Assembly: GCA_008921705.1 (NCBI GenBank)
Contig: VFFE01007216.1
Span: 1,995,529 to 2,059,528, forward strand
Origin: Burhinus oedicnemus
Taxonomy: Eukaryota > Chordata > Aves > Charadriiformes > Burhinidae
Length of the DNA stretch: 64,000 nt
Reading direction: 5' to 3'
This document shows positions 1 to 13,900 of the stretch, piece after piece. Numbering within the stretch: position 1 is the stretch's first letter; each line of letters opens with the position of its first letter. The notes below the pieces were generated by a model. It was not told the origin of the DNA. It saw only the letters and a list, made by a program, of their open reading frames with translations, and did no database searches. Both the position numbers and the translations under genes were made by a program.

Positions 1-3000
1 CGTGAGAAATGGGCCACGGGAGGTCATCTCCCTCAGCAAGCACTTTACTGCAGTAAAGGAGGCTTGTAAGCTCCTCAGCTGATGCTCAGGGATCCTCAGA
101 CTAATTAATATCCCAGGCTACTGCCTGATGTAAACACAGCTCAATTCCTACCTTGTACACACTGTGCTTGTTCACATGCTGCAGTAATCAGAGGGCGTTA
201 GTAAGAAGTACCAAGGTGAAAGTAGGGAAATGAGCACATTTACTACATGTTTTTTTAATCTTTCCTTGGGTATAAAATTCAAACTCGGAAGTTTTCTCTG
301 CCCTCCTTTACCTCTGGTTGCTATCTGGGTTTTCTTTTCTGTGTTTAGATCTCTACAAGTTGTGTTTTGCAATTTGATTGCTACATGAACGGAGTAGTTT
401 ATTTTTACTAATTCTTTCATTTAAGAAATGAAAGTTCTTTTGACTGAAGTGCTGATTACAATTAAGTTGTTTTAGTCAGAACAAATTCCTAATATAATTT
501 ATTTTAATCCGCTCAGACCTGTTTTACTGTTTTGTTGGAAGTAAATTTAATTATGAAAACATGAAGTTACTTGCAAATGCTTTATATTGTTTTGACTAAA
601 ATACCTCCTCTTAACCTGGAAGACAATTAGTATTAATGCTGCTTTGATTTCTTTTACTCCAAACTATTCTTTTTCATAGTTTGTTGGCACTTTGAGAAGA
701 AAACAAGTTATTTGCAGCGCTCTAGCTTTTGTAGCATGTGTGTGTGTCTGCGTGTCTGTGTGTTAATCCACAAATGTTCATCTATTCTGGGAACTTGATC
801 TTGGATCGAATCACAGAAATGCACGCTGCTGGGTACGTGGCAACTGGAATAATTATATTCTTGCTAAGTTTCAAATTCATTTGGATGGGAAAGTCTTTTC
901 CATCATTACATATTATTGCATTATAGGAAGAGAGTTGCCCTGTTCCACCCCAGAGAGGATGGCGTTTAGATCTAAATCTTGTGAATAACTTTCACCCAGT
1001 AGGATGAAATCTATTAAATATCAAATTATCTTTATTTGTTTTATGGTCTTCCACCATAGCTTTATTTCACTATGAAGTTAGAAAAAAGGGTAAATCTTCC
1101 ATCTTACACTTCTTAATGAAAAAGGCAGTCCTCCTACAGGGTCAAACCCAACAGGTTAGAAGAGGCACACAGAGGAAAAGCTGTCGAGGAAATGTGCAGC
1201 AAGGGACACATGCCAGAAAAATGGTGCAGTTTGTGCTTTATAGGCACCAAAAGCAGAGCTCTTCTCCCCTGGCTGCAGAGGTTTAATATGAACTGTCTTT
1301 GCCTGATCTGGTGGATCCTTTAAGGGCAGTGGAGAGAAACAGACACTCACAGAGCAAAATTTGTTTTAGACATCTACCTTACACAAGTCATCGTACTTTA
1401 GTAACACTGCTTTCTTGCTGTTGACTAGATGGGGAGTCCCAATCATACATCTGCACTGTAGAAAATGTGGATGTCTAAACATGGACAGACAAAGCCCATC
1501 CAGATGCCTGCATACAACAGCAGAGAGGTTCCAACTGAAACAACCAGACTTAAACAGGAACCAAGTCTTTAAACTTCACAATTTACCTTCCTATCTCTGA
1601 ATGTGATAAGCTACAGATTTTTATTATAGAGAGTTCTGATATCTAGTCAAACTGTTCACCATCAGCCTTATTGTGGCCCTTGTTGAGAATTAGTAAGTGA
1701 CATCAGAAATAAGCAAAGTGGGACTTACAGTCTCAGATAAATTAGGTCAAAATTGCATAAGTGTGATAGTCAAACTAAACTTTTTCAGAAGACTTGAAAA
1801 ATTCTACCCATTTCTGTTTTCCCCTCTCTTGGGTGCAGAATAAGCATCCTAAGCTTCAGCAACTGATACAACAGAGAATCTGTTCAGGGGCTCCTTTAGT
1901 GTGTACAACATCATCGAACACACAGCAGCAGAGTCCTATGGAAACGAAAGCATTTCTCTAGTGCTGCAAGATGGACTGAAAAGGAATTTGGGAAACTGAG
2001 CACTTGGAAGCAGAACAAGGGGACTAGGCAGGCTAAAAGAAATGAAGTTATCAAAACACAACAGTACAGTAACACGAGGGATATACACTAAGCTGATGAA
2101 AAGCAATACAGAAATAGGAACGAAAGCTGCTTGTCAAATTTAACTAATCAGCAAGCAAGCATTTGGGTGGAGGTTCTCTAAACAGCAAGTATCTGTTGAA
2201 AGCACATTTGAACTTCTTAGCATCGCTGAAATCCCTTTGCATTAGCTGAGATGGTTTGGCTCTCTGAGCTGCACAGGGAGTGCAGGATTGTCAGTGTTAG
2301 CTCTGAATTTTCTGGCTTTTGTGAGTTCCATTATTTTATCACTGTAGGTTTTGTTGTTGGGGTTTTTTCCACGCGCACATGCAGATTACGATTCTGCTCA
2401 CAGAGCTGCAACAAGTGAAGGGAAAACTGGCTGCCCTGGCAGTATTCCCCAATATACTTTGTGCAGCTACTGATTGCATTCATGTTTCTCCCACAGCAGC
2501 CCCCTGCGTGCAATGAGGAAAACGTACAGGCAGTAGAAAAATCACCGTCAGAGCAACAAGCTTTGACAAGCCTCTCTATTGCCCGCGAAGGTATGTGAAG
2601 TGAACAGAGGTTGCGGGGAATCTGACCATGACTACTGTTTGCAAGTGAATACAAATTTCATGTCTGGGTGACCATCTCTTAATTGCTGCTGAATTTTTTA
2701 TTTTTTTCACCCCCCCTCCTCTCCAGTGTGGCTGACTTTTGAAGCTGGTTCTTCCTGCGCAGCCCGTGCAGATCTGGTGCCTGCTAGGAGGCAATTAGCA
2801 AGAATTAGTGCAGGTGCTTCTCTTGGCTCCCATCCACGGGAGTCAGCAGTGCAGCTCAGAGCTCCTTACCCTCCACGCCAACCTGGGAAGAGTTGCACAG
2901 TGCTGCTCGGCTCCTCTGCGCAACACAATTGAGACTTACTCACTGCAAGCAAGATTTTTGTCTGGGCGTTGGTTTATTTAAAGCTGAGTGTTCATCCTAG

Positions 3001-6000
3001 TTACTGTCTCTGCATAATGGACAAGAGCACTTTAGCTCCTAGCCTTGTCATTGCTGATCAGTATTGATCTGAAATGTAGGTATAGCCATTGTATATTTAG
3101 CATCTTTGGGAGCCAGAGCTGAAAAAGTAATGATTTATACATGTTTCGGTTCCAGTTGTTGCAAGTTAGTCATGGGATAAACAGATTTACCATGCCAGTA
3201 ATTCCAAGACAAACTGGTAAGATGAACAAAGTGATTTTAGAGTTTAGCAGCATCGCTGTCTGTGTTGAGAATTGGGTAATGATAGTATAAACATGAGTTG
3301 TTAATGCTAAAGTGGCTTAAAAGATAGGTGCATGTAGATGGAGCATCTGAGGCAAAGTGAGGTGCAGTGACTTCCAAAGTTGTTCAACAGATGCACTGAG
3401 AAAGCTAGGAATGAAAACCAAGTCTCCTGAGCTATTACCCTCTATCATCCAGTAACACCCTCTCACTTTATGGCCCCTTCATTTTCGTCTCCTGTTTACT
3501 GTCTTATTTCTCCAGTGTCAATGTACACAGAAACTGTTCACTCAACAAAAACCCTCAGCTCTCTTCTAAATGCAAGAACTGGAAAACCCACAGTTGTTGA
3601 AGAGTTGAACTTTCTGAGATGGGCAAGGGCTTGAGGAGAAGGACTGAGTTAATCCTATGTATTTATGTGGCACCTCACAACTATGACTGAGGTCCTTAGG
3701 GCTAACACTTACAAACACTAGAGATGCCACAATTGATATGCTGAGTCTAATATCCAATTCTTCAAAATGTTACTGTGTGGAAACTGAGGATCCCATCCAT
3801 AAACGTAATTATTCCTTGAAATACTGACTTTAACTTTCACATGAAGTACAACATGTATCTTGTTTTCCACACTCAATTCCTAAAGATAGTTATCAATTCA
3901 TATACTAAGAAAAAGCATCCCTGCAGTAGGGAGAGGGCTGCCCTAGGAATTACATGAAAGATGCTCTTAAATGCCAGGTGGTACCAAGTAATGCAGGGGT
4001 TGACCATAGAGAGTCCTTGGTTGTTGACAAGTCCAAAAAGATAAACTAGGGTAAACATAGACAGTTGAGACACTGATATTGTACTAGTGGGATAGAAAAG
4101 CATGTTAGGTGAAGTGATAGCAAGAGCAGCAGCAAGTCTCAGACATCCTGGTAAACTGGGGGAGAAATACAGCTGTTGGAAGTGTGGGTGCTCTCCATCA
4201 CTCGTGCTTGCACCAATCCAGATTTGATCCTCTCCTACCACAGCATGGCCATTCTCTACACCAAGACACATGCTGGCAGTGCCAAATCCCAGCCACTAGC
4301 AAAATATAAGCACAAATTAGAATTTGTGCAAGAACTACCTTAACTGTGACCACAAGTTTCCAATATACAGAATTTCATACAGCGCACAGAATTGGATGAT
4401 GCAGTAGGCAGTTCTCTGTTCTCACCCTTATTCCCTAGCTGTATGTAAGCTACAGAATAGAGTTTCATTAAAGCAATGGATATATCAGAAACCACTGGCA
4501 CAGTAGAACTACATTCCCACACAGCATAATTGAGGCTGCAAGAAAAACGGCAGGTTGTCCTTCATAAATATTTTAAAATTAAACTGTAGAAAAGTCTGAC
4601 TTACACTGATTTTGTGAACTTTAAAGATGACTATTTCTATCTCTACACCTACATATGCTCCCACACAAAATACTGTACTAATTCACAGTAAAAGAACACA
4701 GAGGATTATATCCTGACTGAGACTTATACCTTAAAACACAATAGAAATAGTAATATTCAGAGATGCAGAGAGTGCAGTGTAGAAAGATATGTTAGGGCAG
4801 GAGAGGAATAGATTCACAAAACCCACAAAAAATTGGGGTTGCGAGGAGCATTTCAGCTCTGTTGTTGTAGTTAGAAAAGGCAATAGACAAAGGAGAGTCA
4901 TGCCCCGTGATATGGCCAAACCTTGGTATCTAGACTTAAAGTACTACATGAAATGTAGAAAAAGTGGGTCATAAAGGTTAAGCAGGATTTTTCCATTCTT
5001 TCACAGTGTTTTTTGTTTACAATACAGCATCAATTGCTCTAGCTTAATTTCTTTTTGGGTCACTATTTGCATCTTTAGCGTTTTGGAGAGTAAATTCCAG
5101 ATTCAACACGATGTTTAGATATAAATAGGGCTTTAAAAAAAAATCCTTCTCTAGGGTGCCTGCACGTTTGCATCCTGAGCTGCACAAGTAAAGCCAGAAA
5201 AGTCAGTAGGAGTTTTTCCAATAACATTAGCTACATTACTTCCTCCAGCCAACCCCCAAACCAAAACCCCTGGCACATTGCAGCTTGGTCTCCCCACGTC
5301 CCCAGCTCTTCCGGGATTCATGGGATTTTTACCTCCTTATTCCCAGGTCTGCCACAGACAGGCTGGAAGGCTTTGTGGAAGCCACCTCACTGGGGAATGC
5401 TTCCATTTCCCAATTTATAAAGTGCAAATAATGATACTTCCTTCATGTGCTGCAGACCAGTAAGCAAAAGCACAGTAAAAAACCCCAACAAGCTGTTAGA
5501 ATTAGAAGAAATGCCCCATGCACAGCTGTTGGCTAAAAGAAATGACAGAAATCTTACCTGCCACATCTCACTGGTCCCAGTTAAAACCATCTAATATTCA
5601 TGCCCTTAGAGCTAAATTCATTCTAGAAAAATCCATCAGGGCAGTAACTTAGGGCTTCTACCCCAAGATCAAAACCACGACTGCCACATAACTCAAAACA
5701 GTGACCTAATATAAGTTCACTCTCCCAATTTAAATATGTTCAGAAAGAAATGACAAGAGAGTGTGGTCCTAGCAGGTTTTTATACTCCAGCAGGTGCTCT
5801 CTGTCCTCCTACAGCTGGTGGAAAGGTTGGATAAGGTGCTCTGACTAATTTGGGGAAAACGAAGTCATGTGCCCACACCTGCTGTGGATCACAGTGGTAC
5901 TGCAGGTGATAAAGTGGGGCACGGGATTAATTGCTGTAGTTCTAAGGCCAAATACCCTGCATAGCATAACCTGTGCAAGATTACACCTGGTTTTACATCT

Positions 6001-7273
6001 GCCACATAAGAGGGGCCAGTGTTAAGGTCTGCTGCACACAATGCTTGGGGTATTCCTTCAGTCTGCTGGTGGGGATATATGGTTAGAACATGGTCTTGGC
6101 AAGCAAAGCGGCACTGAATGAAACCTGGGTCAAATGGACCATCTTGTTTGATTTGCTGCAGGCTCTGAGGCAGGCTCTCTCCAAGGCAGCGACTTTCTCC
6201 GACCCCCAGTGAACAGGACTTTTTGGCTTGGGAAGCTCAGCTGCATCACATAGTCAAGAGACTGAAAAAGAATAAGAAAACCAAATAAGTTTCCCGCAGA
6301 CGTTACGGGCTGCCTGCCTCTGCTCCCTGCAAAACTGCTTTCCGTGTAGCCATCTAGTGGAAGGCAACCGAAATGCTCCCAATTAGGAAAAAAATAGGGT
6401 TATTTCAGGCATTCAAAAGACCTCGGTACAAATACTCGGTAAATCAAAAGGAAGAGCCATTTCGCTGAAAGTCTTCCTAAATCATAATTTTCAGTTACAT
6501 AGTAGCAGCTTTATTAGGCAAGCTCCTATCTGTAAGGAAACATAATAGAGGATCCCCAAATGTAATGGGCTGATTTCTCCTATCAGGTTGGTTCTACTTC
6601 GATGTAACTCTGTTCTGCGTTAGATGAGTTTGTTTCTGATTACATAAAGGTAAATGAGATGGGAATTGGGCCCATTAAGTGTATATTTAGCTGCTTCCCT
6701 AAGCAATCTATTTTTTCAAAAGCAGGGCTTACTTATTTGAGACAGGTGTGAACAACTAATAGAAAAACTCACTGCCTGAAGAAAACTGGGTTTGCTCTTA
6801 CTGTCAGCACAGCCACAGGTGACCCCACAGGACTGAAGTTTCACTGCAGCTGTGAGCGGGTTGTGTACTCCTCCATTCGGTAAAATACCTTAGGGGAAAA
6901 ATTCCTGCTCTTTTATAAGTATGAAGCAAATGCACGAAGCACTATATTAACTTAATAAGGAAACCATGGGGGACAAATAGGACGTTTCTTCAGCTACTGC
7001 AGCAACTAAGTGAGGAGACAAAACAGAGTCAGGCTGCACTCTATACCAGGCAAATCTCTCTGTTTTTCCATGTATGAATAAAAAGAGAATGCAGAACTGC
7101 ACTACCTGTACTTTCTCTCTGGTTCCTTCTTCACTCCAATACTTTAATTTTAATTGCCAGCTGCATGCACAAGAAACGAGTTACTCTGAGAGCTGCTTTA
7201 GTGAAAGGCAGCAGTGGTAACGGAATGTTAATTCTGCTCCCGACTTCCACTCGCTTTCTGGACTAAAGCAAGT
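1..7273. other. Intergenic DNA, no gene seen
   Basis: This is AT-rich, non-repetitive-looking sequence with stops in all frames at ordinary spacing. The open frames are short (longest about 132 codons, minus strand near 3.9-4.3 kb), have no recognisable motif and do not chain through splice sites. A short TG-rich run lies near 740. By mammalian synteny the interval upstream of NUP50 separates it from PHF21B, but nothing here is recognisable as a PHF21B exon. Non-coding RNA exons or enhancers cannot be excluded by eye. Confidence 0.6.
737..762. repeat. TG-rich imperfect microsatellite
   Basis: A short alternating TG run is interrupted by two C substitutions (TGTG, TCTGCG, TCTGTG pattern). It is a decayed dinucleotide repeat with no sign of function. 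Confidence 0.6.
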
Positions 7274-7411
7274 CCAGAAACTGTTCAAGGCCAGGTTGGA
7301 TGGGGCTTGAGCAACCTGGTCTAGTGGAAGGTGTCCCTGCCCACGGGAGGGGGGTTGGAACTAGGTGATCTTTAAGGTCCCTTCCAACTCTAACCATGCT
7401 AGGATTCTGAT
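7274..7411 (+). mobile_element. CR1 LINE, 3' end fragment
   Basis: The segment reads through the hallmark 3' terminal part of avian CR1 in sense: 'gttcaaggccaggttggat', then a stretch about a guest GGGGCTTGAGCAACCTGG core, then 'gatctttaaggtcccttcc'. It closes with a degenerate ATTCTGA-type tail in place of the usual ATTCTATG repeats. CR1 copies are usually 5'-truncated by incomplete reverse transcription, and this roughly 138-bp piece is a typical dead copy. It cannot encode protein. Confidence 0.9.
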
Positions 7412-9449
7412 TTACAGCCATATTCCTCCCTTAGTTTCTTCACCTGTAAAACAAGAGAAATGGCAGGGTGAAGAAACACTAGAAGTTGGGATTCTTGTAC
7501 TGCAAGGTGGTTCTCATCATGTAAGTTTTGACATTAACAGCAGTCTCCAGCTGAAATCCTTTCTACATAAGATAAATGCTAATGAGTAATCACCTCTTCG
7601 TGGTTTTACCTAATTTGCAAGTGCTGTGAACCCTAATGGTTTCACACCTAGCTCTGGGTTATGCCAATGCATTGATTAAATGACAAGAGAATCTGGTTTA
7701 ACATTTGCAAAGCATTTTGAGGATAAAAGACATCAATAAGCTGTAAACTGAGTATTATTGGATATTCAACAGAGCTGGACTGCAAAGATGAAATTACCAG
7801 CATTGCCAGTATTTTCAAAGCACAACATTGGATAAAAATGCACACCTGACTCCTCACGTCAAAAAGTATCTTTCTGACTGATGTCAATGGAGCAAAAGGA
7901 TAAGAAATGTATACGCAGGTTTCAGACTGGGAAGTAGGAGGATCGTACTGAGCTCGGCCGCTGTATTCTGAGTTCCCTCTTACTCCATGAAAGCTGAGAT
8001 AACTGGACAGACTTACATTGTCTGAAGGGCAAGTTACCACCTAGGCTAAGTTGGGACTGTAGAATTTGTCCTTATGTGGTTGGCTTTTATTTATAATCTG
8101 AGCTCCTTTTCGCCTCCAGGATAGTCCTGTAATAGAAACAAACAATTACAGACTCCAAGTTATTCTTGGCTTTTGGTTGCATTTTTCCTAGAAACACAAA
8201 GGTCTCATTTTTTATTTTTCTGAATTCCCAGGGTTTACTTGCACAACTCCCATTAATATTGATGAGAGTTAGATATCTTAAAAATCCCAATGCACACAAA
8301 AAAGAATAGACTCCTAAGTGAATGTCTATTATAAAATGACAAAGAGCTGTAGTCTTTGCAAAAGCCAGCAAAGAGTATTCTTCTGTTTAATGCTCTAATA
8401 AGTGTCCTATTATCCATTTATTTCAATTACACTGAATGAGTCTGGTTTTTCCAAAGGCTTTCACTTTGTCACAGTGAGTACAGGGAGGCTGACAAGAAAG
8501 ATGAGCCACTGCTAGCTCTTGGGTAGCTACACTGATCTCTCACTATACCTCAGTGAGAACCAGGATCCACGTTAGCAGAAAGGAAACAGGCATGACAATG
8601 GCCCCCAGTAGAGCCCTCGAGGTACAAATCTGACAATGATCCCATTGTAAACCTCTTATCATCAAAATGTTTTTATTCTCATCCATTACCCAATCTTCAG
8701 GGGCTCTGACTTAGCAAACAAGGAGGAAATGGCTCCCTTCTGAACCGCTCAGAAGAATATAAGACCACGCTGAACAATTTAAGACAAGAGCTACATGGAT
8801 TTTGATATGCTTCTTAATTCTCAGAAATTGATTTTGTTGTTGTTACACAACAGTGACTTTTTCTTTTAAGAGACATCCATTTTCTTTTTAGGAGAAGCCC
8901 TCCACAGTGCCACAGAATGGGACACAGATACACAGTGCTTTCAAGTGGAGAAAGTATACAGTATACAGAGATATCTCAAGCATCAGTGACACCATCAAGA
9001 GTTAGTTAATCTTATCCTATGACAAGGGTCAGGATGTGAAAATAATGGATGCAAAACAACTACAGTCTTTGAAGAGATTTCGTAGTATTTTAGCATATAC
9101 TATATATTTAAAGGTGGAGTGTATATGCAGACTTCTGTTTTATCCCACCTCGTCTTTTGTATTTCATGTTTTAGCAATTCGTCCAACACACAGAAAGACT
9201 AGTAGCAGAAATCTTATGCATATATATATAAATATTCCATTCAGTAAATAATCCAATTTCTTAAGTTACTGAAACACATATGTATGCAATGGAGCTCCAT
9301 TGCTCCACAGAAGCCCCTATAATATATTGGGTAATAACACATTTTAAAAACAGGCTATATTTTTTTTAATGAGGTACACCATAACTGTAACTTGCGAGGC
9401 ATTACAGCATCTCTGGTAAACTAAAAGCAGGTGAAAAATTATATTGGTA

Positions 9450-9506
9450 AACACACACATACATAAAGATATGTGCGTACATATACGTGTATATATATAC
9501 ATACAG
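9450..9506. repeat. CA/TA mixed microsatellite
   Basis: A short (AC)n run passes into an alternating ATAC/GTATAT purine-pyrimidine stretch. It is low-complexity DNA that is likely polymorphic in length. No gene is nearby. Confidence 0.65.
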
Positions 9507-10962
9507 CCTCATACAGTTATTTGAACCTATTGCAGGGACTGGATAAAAGGGTCAGACAGATTCCTTTTCTTTCCACCACTCTTGATTGGAGTCCTGTCAA
9601 ATCATTGCTCATTTCCACCTACTGAAACTTCATAAGAGGAACAGCAGTTGGCATCTTGATCCCTTCTGTCTCTGCTTAGTTTTTAGTTCTTCTTCCCAGA
9701 CAGGTGATGCTATCAGGTGGAGAAAGCTCTGTCAGCCCCGTGTGGCACCACTTTTCCCCCTGTCTGGCACGCCTAATCCCTAGCATCCCGTCCCTCAACT
9801 GCTGCCCTTGCCTGTGTGCTACAGCTGCTGGAGGCTGTAGCAACCATTGCAGCCTGAGGAACAGTCAGAGCGAAGCTTTGCCCCTGGCTTTCCCTTATCC
9901 AGCTGTTTAAACAGAACCAACTAAGTTATACCAACACACGCCAATTTTATACTGGCTTAAATATTTCAATCAGAAGAGTGCTTCCACCAATGTAATTACT
10001 GGGCTAGTGTCCCTCCTACAGATACAGTTACACTGACACCGTCGCGTCTCCTGCCAGTTACTACTGTCACACCCCAAGGAATAAGCCTTGTTTGAGGAGT
10101 TAAAAACTATTTTAATATAAATAAATATTCAATAAAACAATAAATCAAAACCAAAGCAACTTCTGTGTGGAGATACTCCAAGTGCACAGGTTTCTTTTGC
10201 CCGTTAGAGGAAGTTTAGGTTGTCCGTGTGCTTTCATGTCTCCATGCCCCCAGCACACACCCCAGCCTGCAGCAAGCACACATAGTCCTTCTTGATTTCC
10301 CCCATGAGAAGTGCTCAGTATTCTCATCTACCCTATGGCACCGACCAGCATGTGAAAGAGAGAAACAGACTGGCCTTCAGCTTTTTTTGTCCAAAGAGAA
10401 GCAAGTATTTTTCTTATCCTGATCCAATTTAGCATGACCAGGTGGAGCTGTAGGTGTGAGGTCTCCCACATGGCTCATTCCTGTCCCTGCTTGGGCTTTG
10501 CAGAGAAAGTTGGTGGATCAAAAAAAAAATGACAGAAGCCTAACTTCTGTTCTTACAAAATTACAAGTTGAGTATCTATGCCCATAGCCAGCCAGGATAT
10601 TTGATTATGCTATGGCAGAAACTGTTAATACAAAGATACACTGAAATCTACTTCTCATAGGTTTTGGTCCCATAATACAGAATGACCAAACTGATGGATA
10701 CGTGGGTCATTTTTGGTGCACTGAGGAAGAAGGCACAATGGTGTTGATCGGCGGGTCAGGACTGAAGGCTTGCTCCTTTAAAGACTATTAAACAACATCC
10801 TAAGATTTCTAACAAAGTGCTCAGAAGACATTATCCTAGTAGTAGAAAATGTCTTGGTGTAAAGAGGTGGCTTTGTCAGATTGTAATACGTATTTCAAAT
10901 GTTTTACAAAGTATGCAATGGCAATCAACATTTGACACTGCACTCAAACATAAGAAATAGCT

Positions 10963-10995
10963 TTCTAGAAAAATGTTCTAGAAAACTTTCTAGAA
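10963..10995. promoter_or_regulatory. Triple TTCTAGAA cluster, heat-shock-element-like
   Basis: Three exact copies of the palindrome TTCTAGAA start at 10963, 10976 and 10988, spaced 13 and 12 bases apart. Each contains the TTC-nn-GAA pair that forms the core of heat-shock elements bound by HSF trimers. The copies are not in the 5-bp register of a continuous element, and no promoter is recognised nearby. A regulatory role is therefore speculative, and a small tandem duplication is the simpler explanation. Confidence 0.25.
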
Positions 10996-13900
10996 AATCG
11001 TTTTTTTCCTATTGATGTCAATTTTCAGAACTTGTTAGCAAAAAAGTCAACATGACCAAACCATTCTCTCTATCTGTGACTACACAAAACATGTCCCTTT
11101 TCAGTGAACTCAACATGTAATTATTTATGGCCTCACTGATCTCAGCACTTTATTGCCTTTAAATCCTTTTCCAGTGTATCTTCAGCAATTCAGACCAACT
11201 CTTGTCTTTATGCATATGATAATAAACTAAAAGCTAGAGTCTCAAAAAAAGGTTGAAATTTTTTTTAAGTAAATGAGTTTATCAATGAGGGCTAAAATAA
11301 CACACAGAAGTATGTTAAGAATGAAAAAAAAAACAAAACAACCCCACCAAACCCCCAAAACTATCAGTAAAATTTCAAATACCATCTCAAGTTTGGATAG
11401 CTATAATACACTTTAAAGACAGCAGGAAATCTGTCCAGGGAAGACGTGTCAGGAGGACACCTTTATGAGTTAAAAAAATGTTTCTTGGGAGACTGAACTC
11501 ACCGAATATTGAAATCAACGCAAAGACTACCACTGTCATCACTGGGTATTTTATTGATCTGAAAATGAACTGCTGTTTCACTGTTGTGTATTTAAAAGTT
11601 CATCCTTCCAAATGTGTATTGGTTATGTCAAAATCCTGATTTTCAGAATAAATATATTTGTCCAAGTTCATATTCCTTTTATTTTTTTTTCAGTACCTAC
11701 TAAGAGTAGGTAACGATACCTTCTTATAACATATTCTTCATAATACTTTTAGCTGATTAAAGGAAAGAAATAGGGCTTAAATCCAGTATATCAATAAAAT
11801 CAAAAGATCGAAGGCCCGCTGGTCTTATCAGCTTGGACGAGAATTATCAGGCACTAGGTGACATCGGTTAGGACTGAATTTATACTTATACGTGTTTGGA
11901 TGAAAACTTTGAATATCCTTTTCTTTCTCTCATATTCCAGGAGTGATTGTACTAGTGGTGTCTATTACCAGCAAGTTGTGAAAAATATCAGAAGTATTTT
12001 AGCAACACATGCTGGAATCAGGATTCATTTTGTTCCCTTGAAACCTCATTTTCTTCCACTTTTCCATAGAAGTTTCAATAGTCCACTAAGAGAGCAAAAA
12101 TAATGCAACACTGACCTGGTCTTCTTAATACACATCGTAGAAGGCAATCAAGGATGCCACTGAAACAAGCAACATTCAAGTGACCCTTGATTTGTCACGA
12201 ATTTGAAAAAACGAGTCAAACAATTTTGGTTAACAAACAAGCAAAAATACCACAACATATTTTTGAACAAAATTCTGACAGACTAAAGGTAAATGACCTG
12301 CCAGAAATGTTTTTCAAAGCTCTAGTTAACATGGGTTTAGATGTAGGCAAAATTGCTTTGATAAAACTGCAACTCATTTCCCAGCATAACTCCAGTATCA
12401 TTATTTGCTGAAAGAAACAGAGATCCAGAAATTAAATTCCAGATCTCAATTTGGACTCAAATTAAAAACAAACAAACAGAAATTGGGGAAAGTTTATAGA
12501 AATAGATGTAATGTGTTTAGAAATACATTTAATGGTTTAACACCCCTGATACTCCATGCCAATTTTTCAGGAGGCTTTAGAGGACAGATAGAAATAAAGG
12601 CTTACTCATACACAGTCTTTGAACAAATGCAATGCCAGACCCAATTTTCTGTTCCCTAAAAGACATCTTAAATAACTGCAAAAGGCAAATTTAACTACAG
12701 TTACACCAGGGATGAACTCAGCCCTTTGTTTTCTTTCCTGGAGACTATGACATTGAGTAATTATTAGAATGTTCCTTATTCTCAACGTTTGAAGGGAATA
12801 AATGACGAGGTACAAGTGTTTACCTGAGCATCATTTATTGATCGGTTGGCTTCCAAATCAGCTTTGGCAGAAAACCACTTCCAGTTTTTCAGTATGCGGC
12901 TGAACACTAGGTATTTGGCAAATACCTACATACAAGCCTCTTCTGGCTACACCTATGGAGCCTGTAGGTCTCACAGCACCACAAATATATTTTGAATAGG
13001 GTTTGCAAGCTTGTACTTGGTGAGGTCAGAATTGTATCTAAGATTTCATAGAATTCAAAGCTTTAACCTTGCAACTAACAGTGGCTATTAGCCACATAAT
13101 GCCCACAGATCTAGTCTCATGAGAATGTGATGTGCCATCAGCGCACAGGTTGAGAGACTGTATAAACTTTTTGGACCATATGGGAATTTCTGGCTGAATG
13201 GAAGAACTCGGAGGCCGTCCTCTGAAAGGCACCTCGTGGATGAGGATTCAGGTTGTCCAACAGACTCCAGCAAGCAATCGTCTCTTGGTGGTTCCCCTTA
13301 TTCTAGAACAGCGAATGCTAAAAGAAACAAGGCAATTTAAATGCTTTTTCACCTTTAGGGTATTAATAACATGTCTGCCCCCTCTCTCTTTCCCCCTACA
13401 GGGCCCCCTCCTTAATGCCACCATAAAACAAACTAATTAAATTTTAAATACTGTAGGCAGGAGCTTCCCTCAGTAACACCCACTGCCATTAGGACATCAA
13501 AGCCCACCTGCCTGCACTAGGATCTGGTAAAGCTTTTGCTGCCATGTGCAGTTACTTCCAATTTTCAGTTTGCATGTGGATGGTTCACCCTAAATCCATA
13601 AACACCTAATTACGTGCGTTGTCGCTCTATTCCTGGAAGTTTTACCATCTGTCCTCTTGTTATGCAGTCCCTATGGCATTCCCTTTAAAAATGCAATAAA
13701 ATAGGGCTAGCATAAAAGATGTGGCTGTAATATGGGGAAAGACACCATCTCACTCCATGTTCGTCTTCCCTGCAGAGGGAAAAAGAGGGTCAAATTCTAC
13801 TGCTACTCTTGTAGCACACTCATGTGTGCCTGAAGATTGTCACCTGGCCCTCTGGCAGGGAGCGAAGTAAAAATTATCGTATAATTTTTGCCTCCTAGAA

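Noticed and set aside
3873..4271. 132-codon minus-strand frame
   Set aside because: No recognisable domain, no splice context, and a length compatible with chance in this much sequence.
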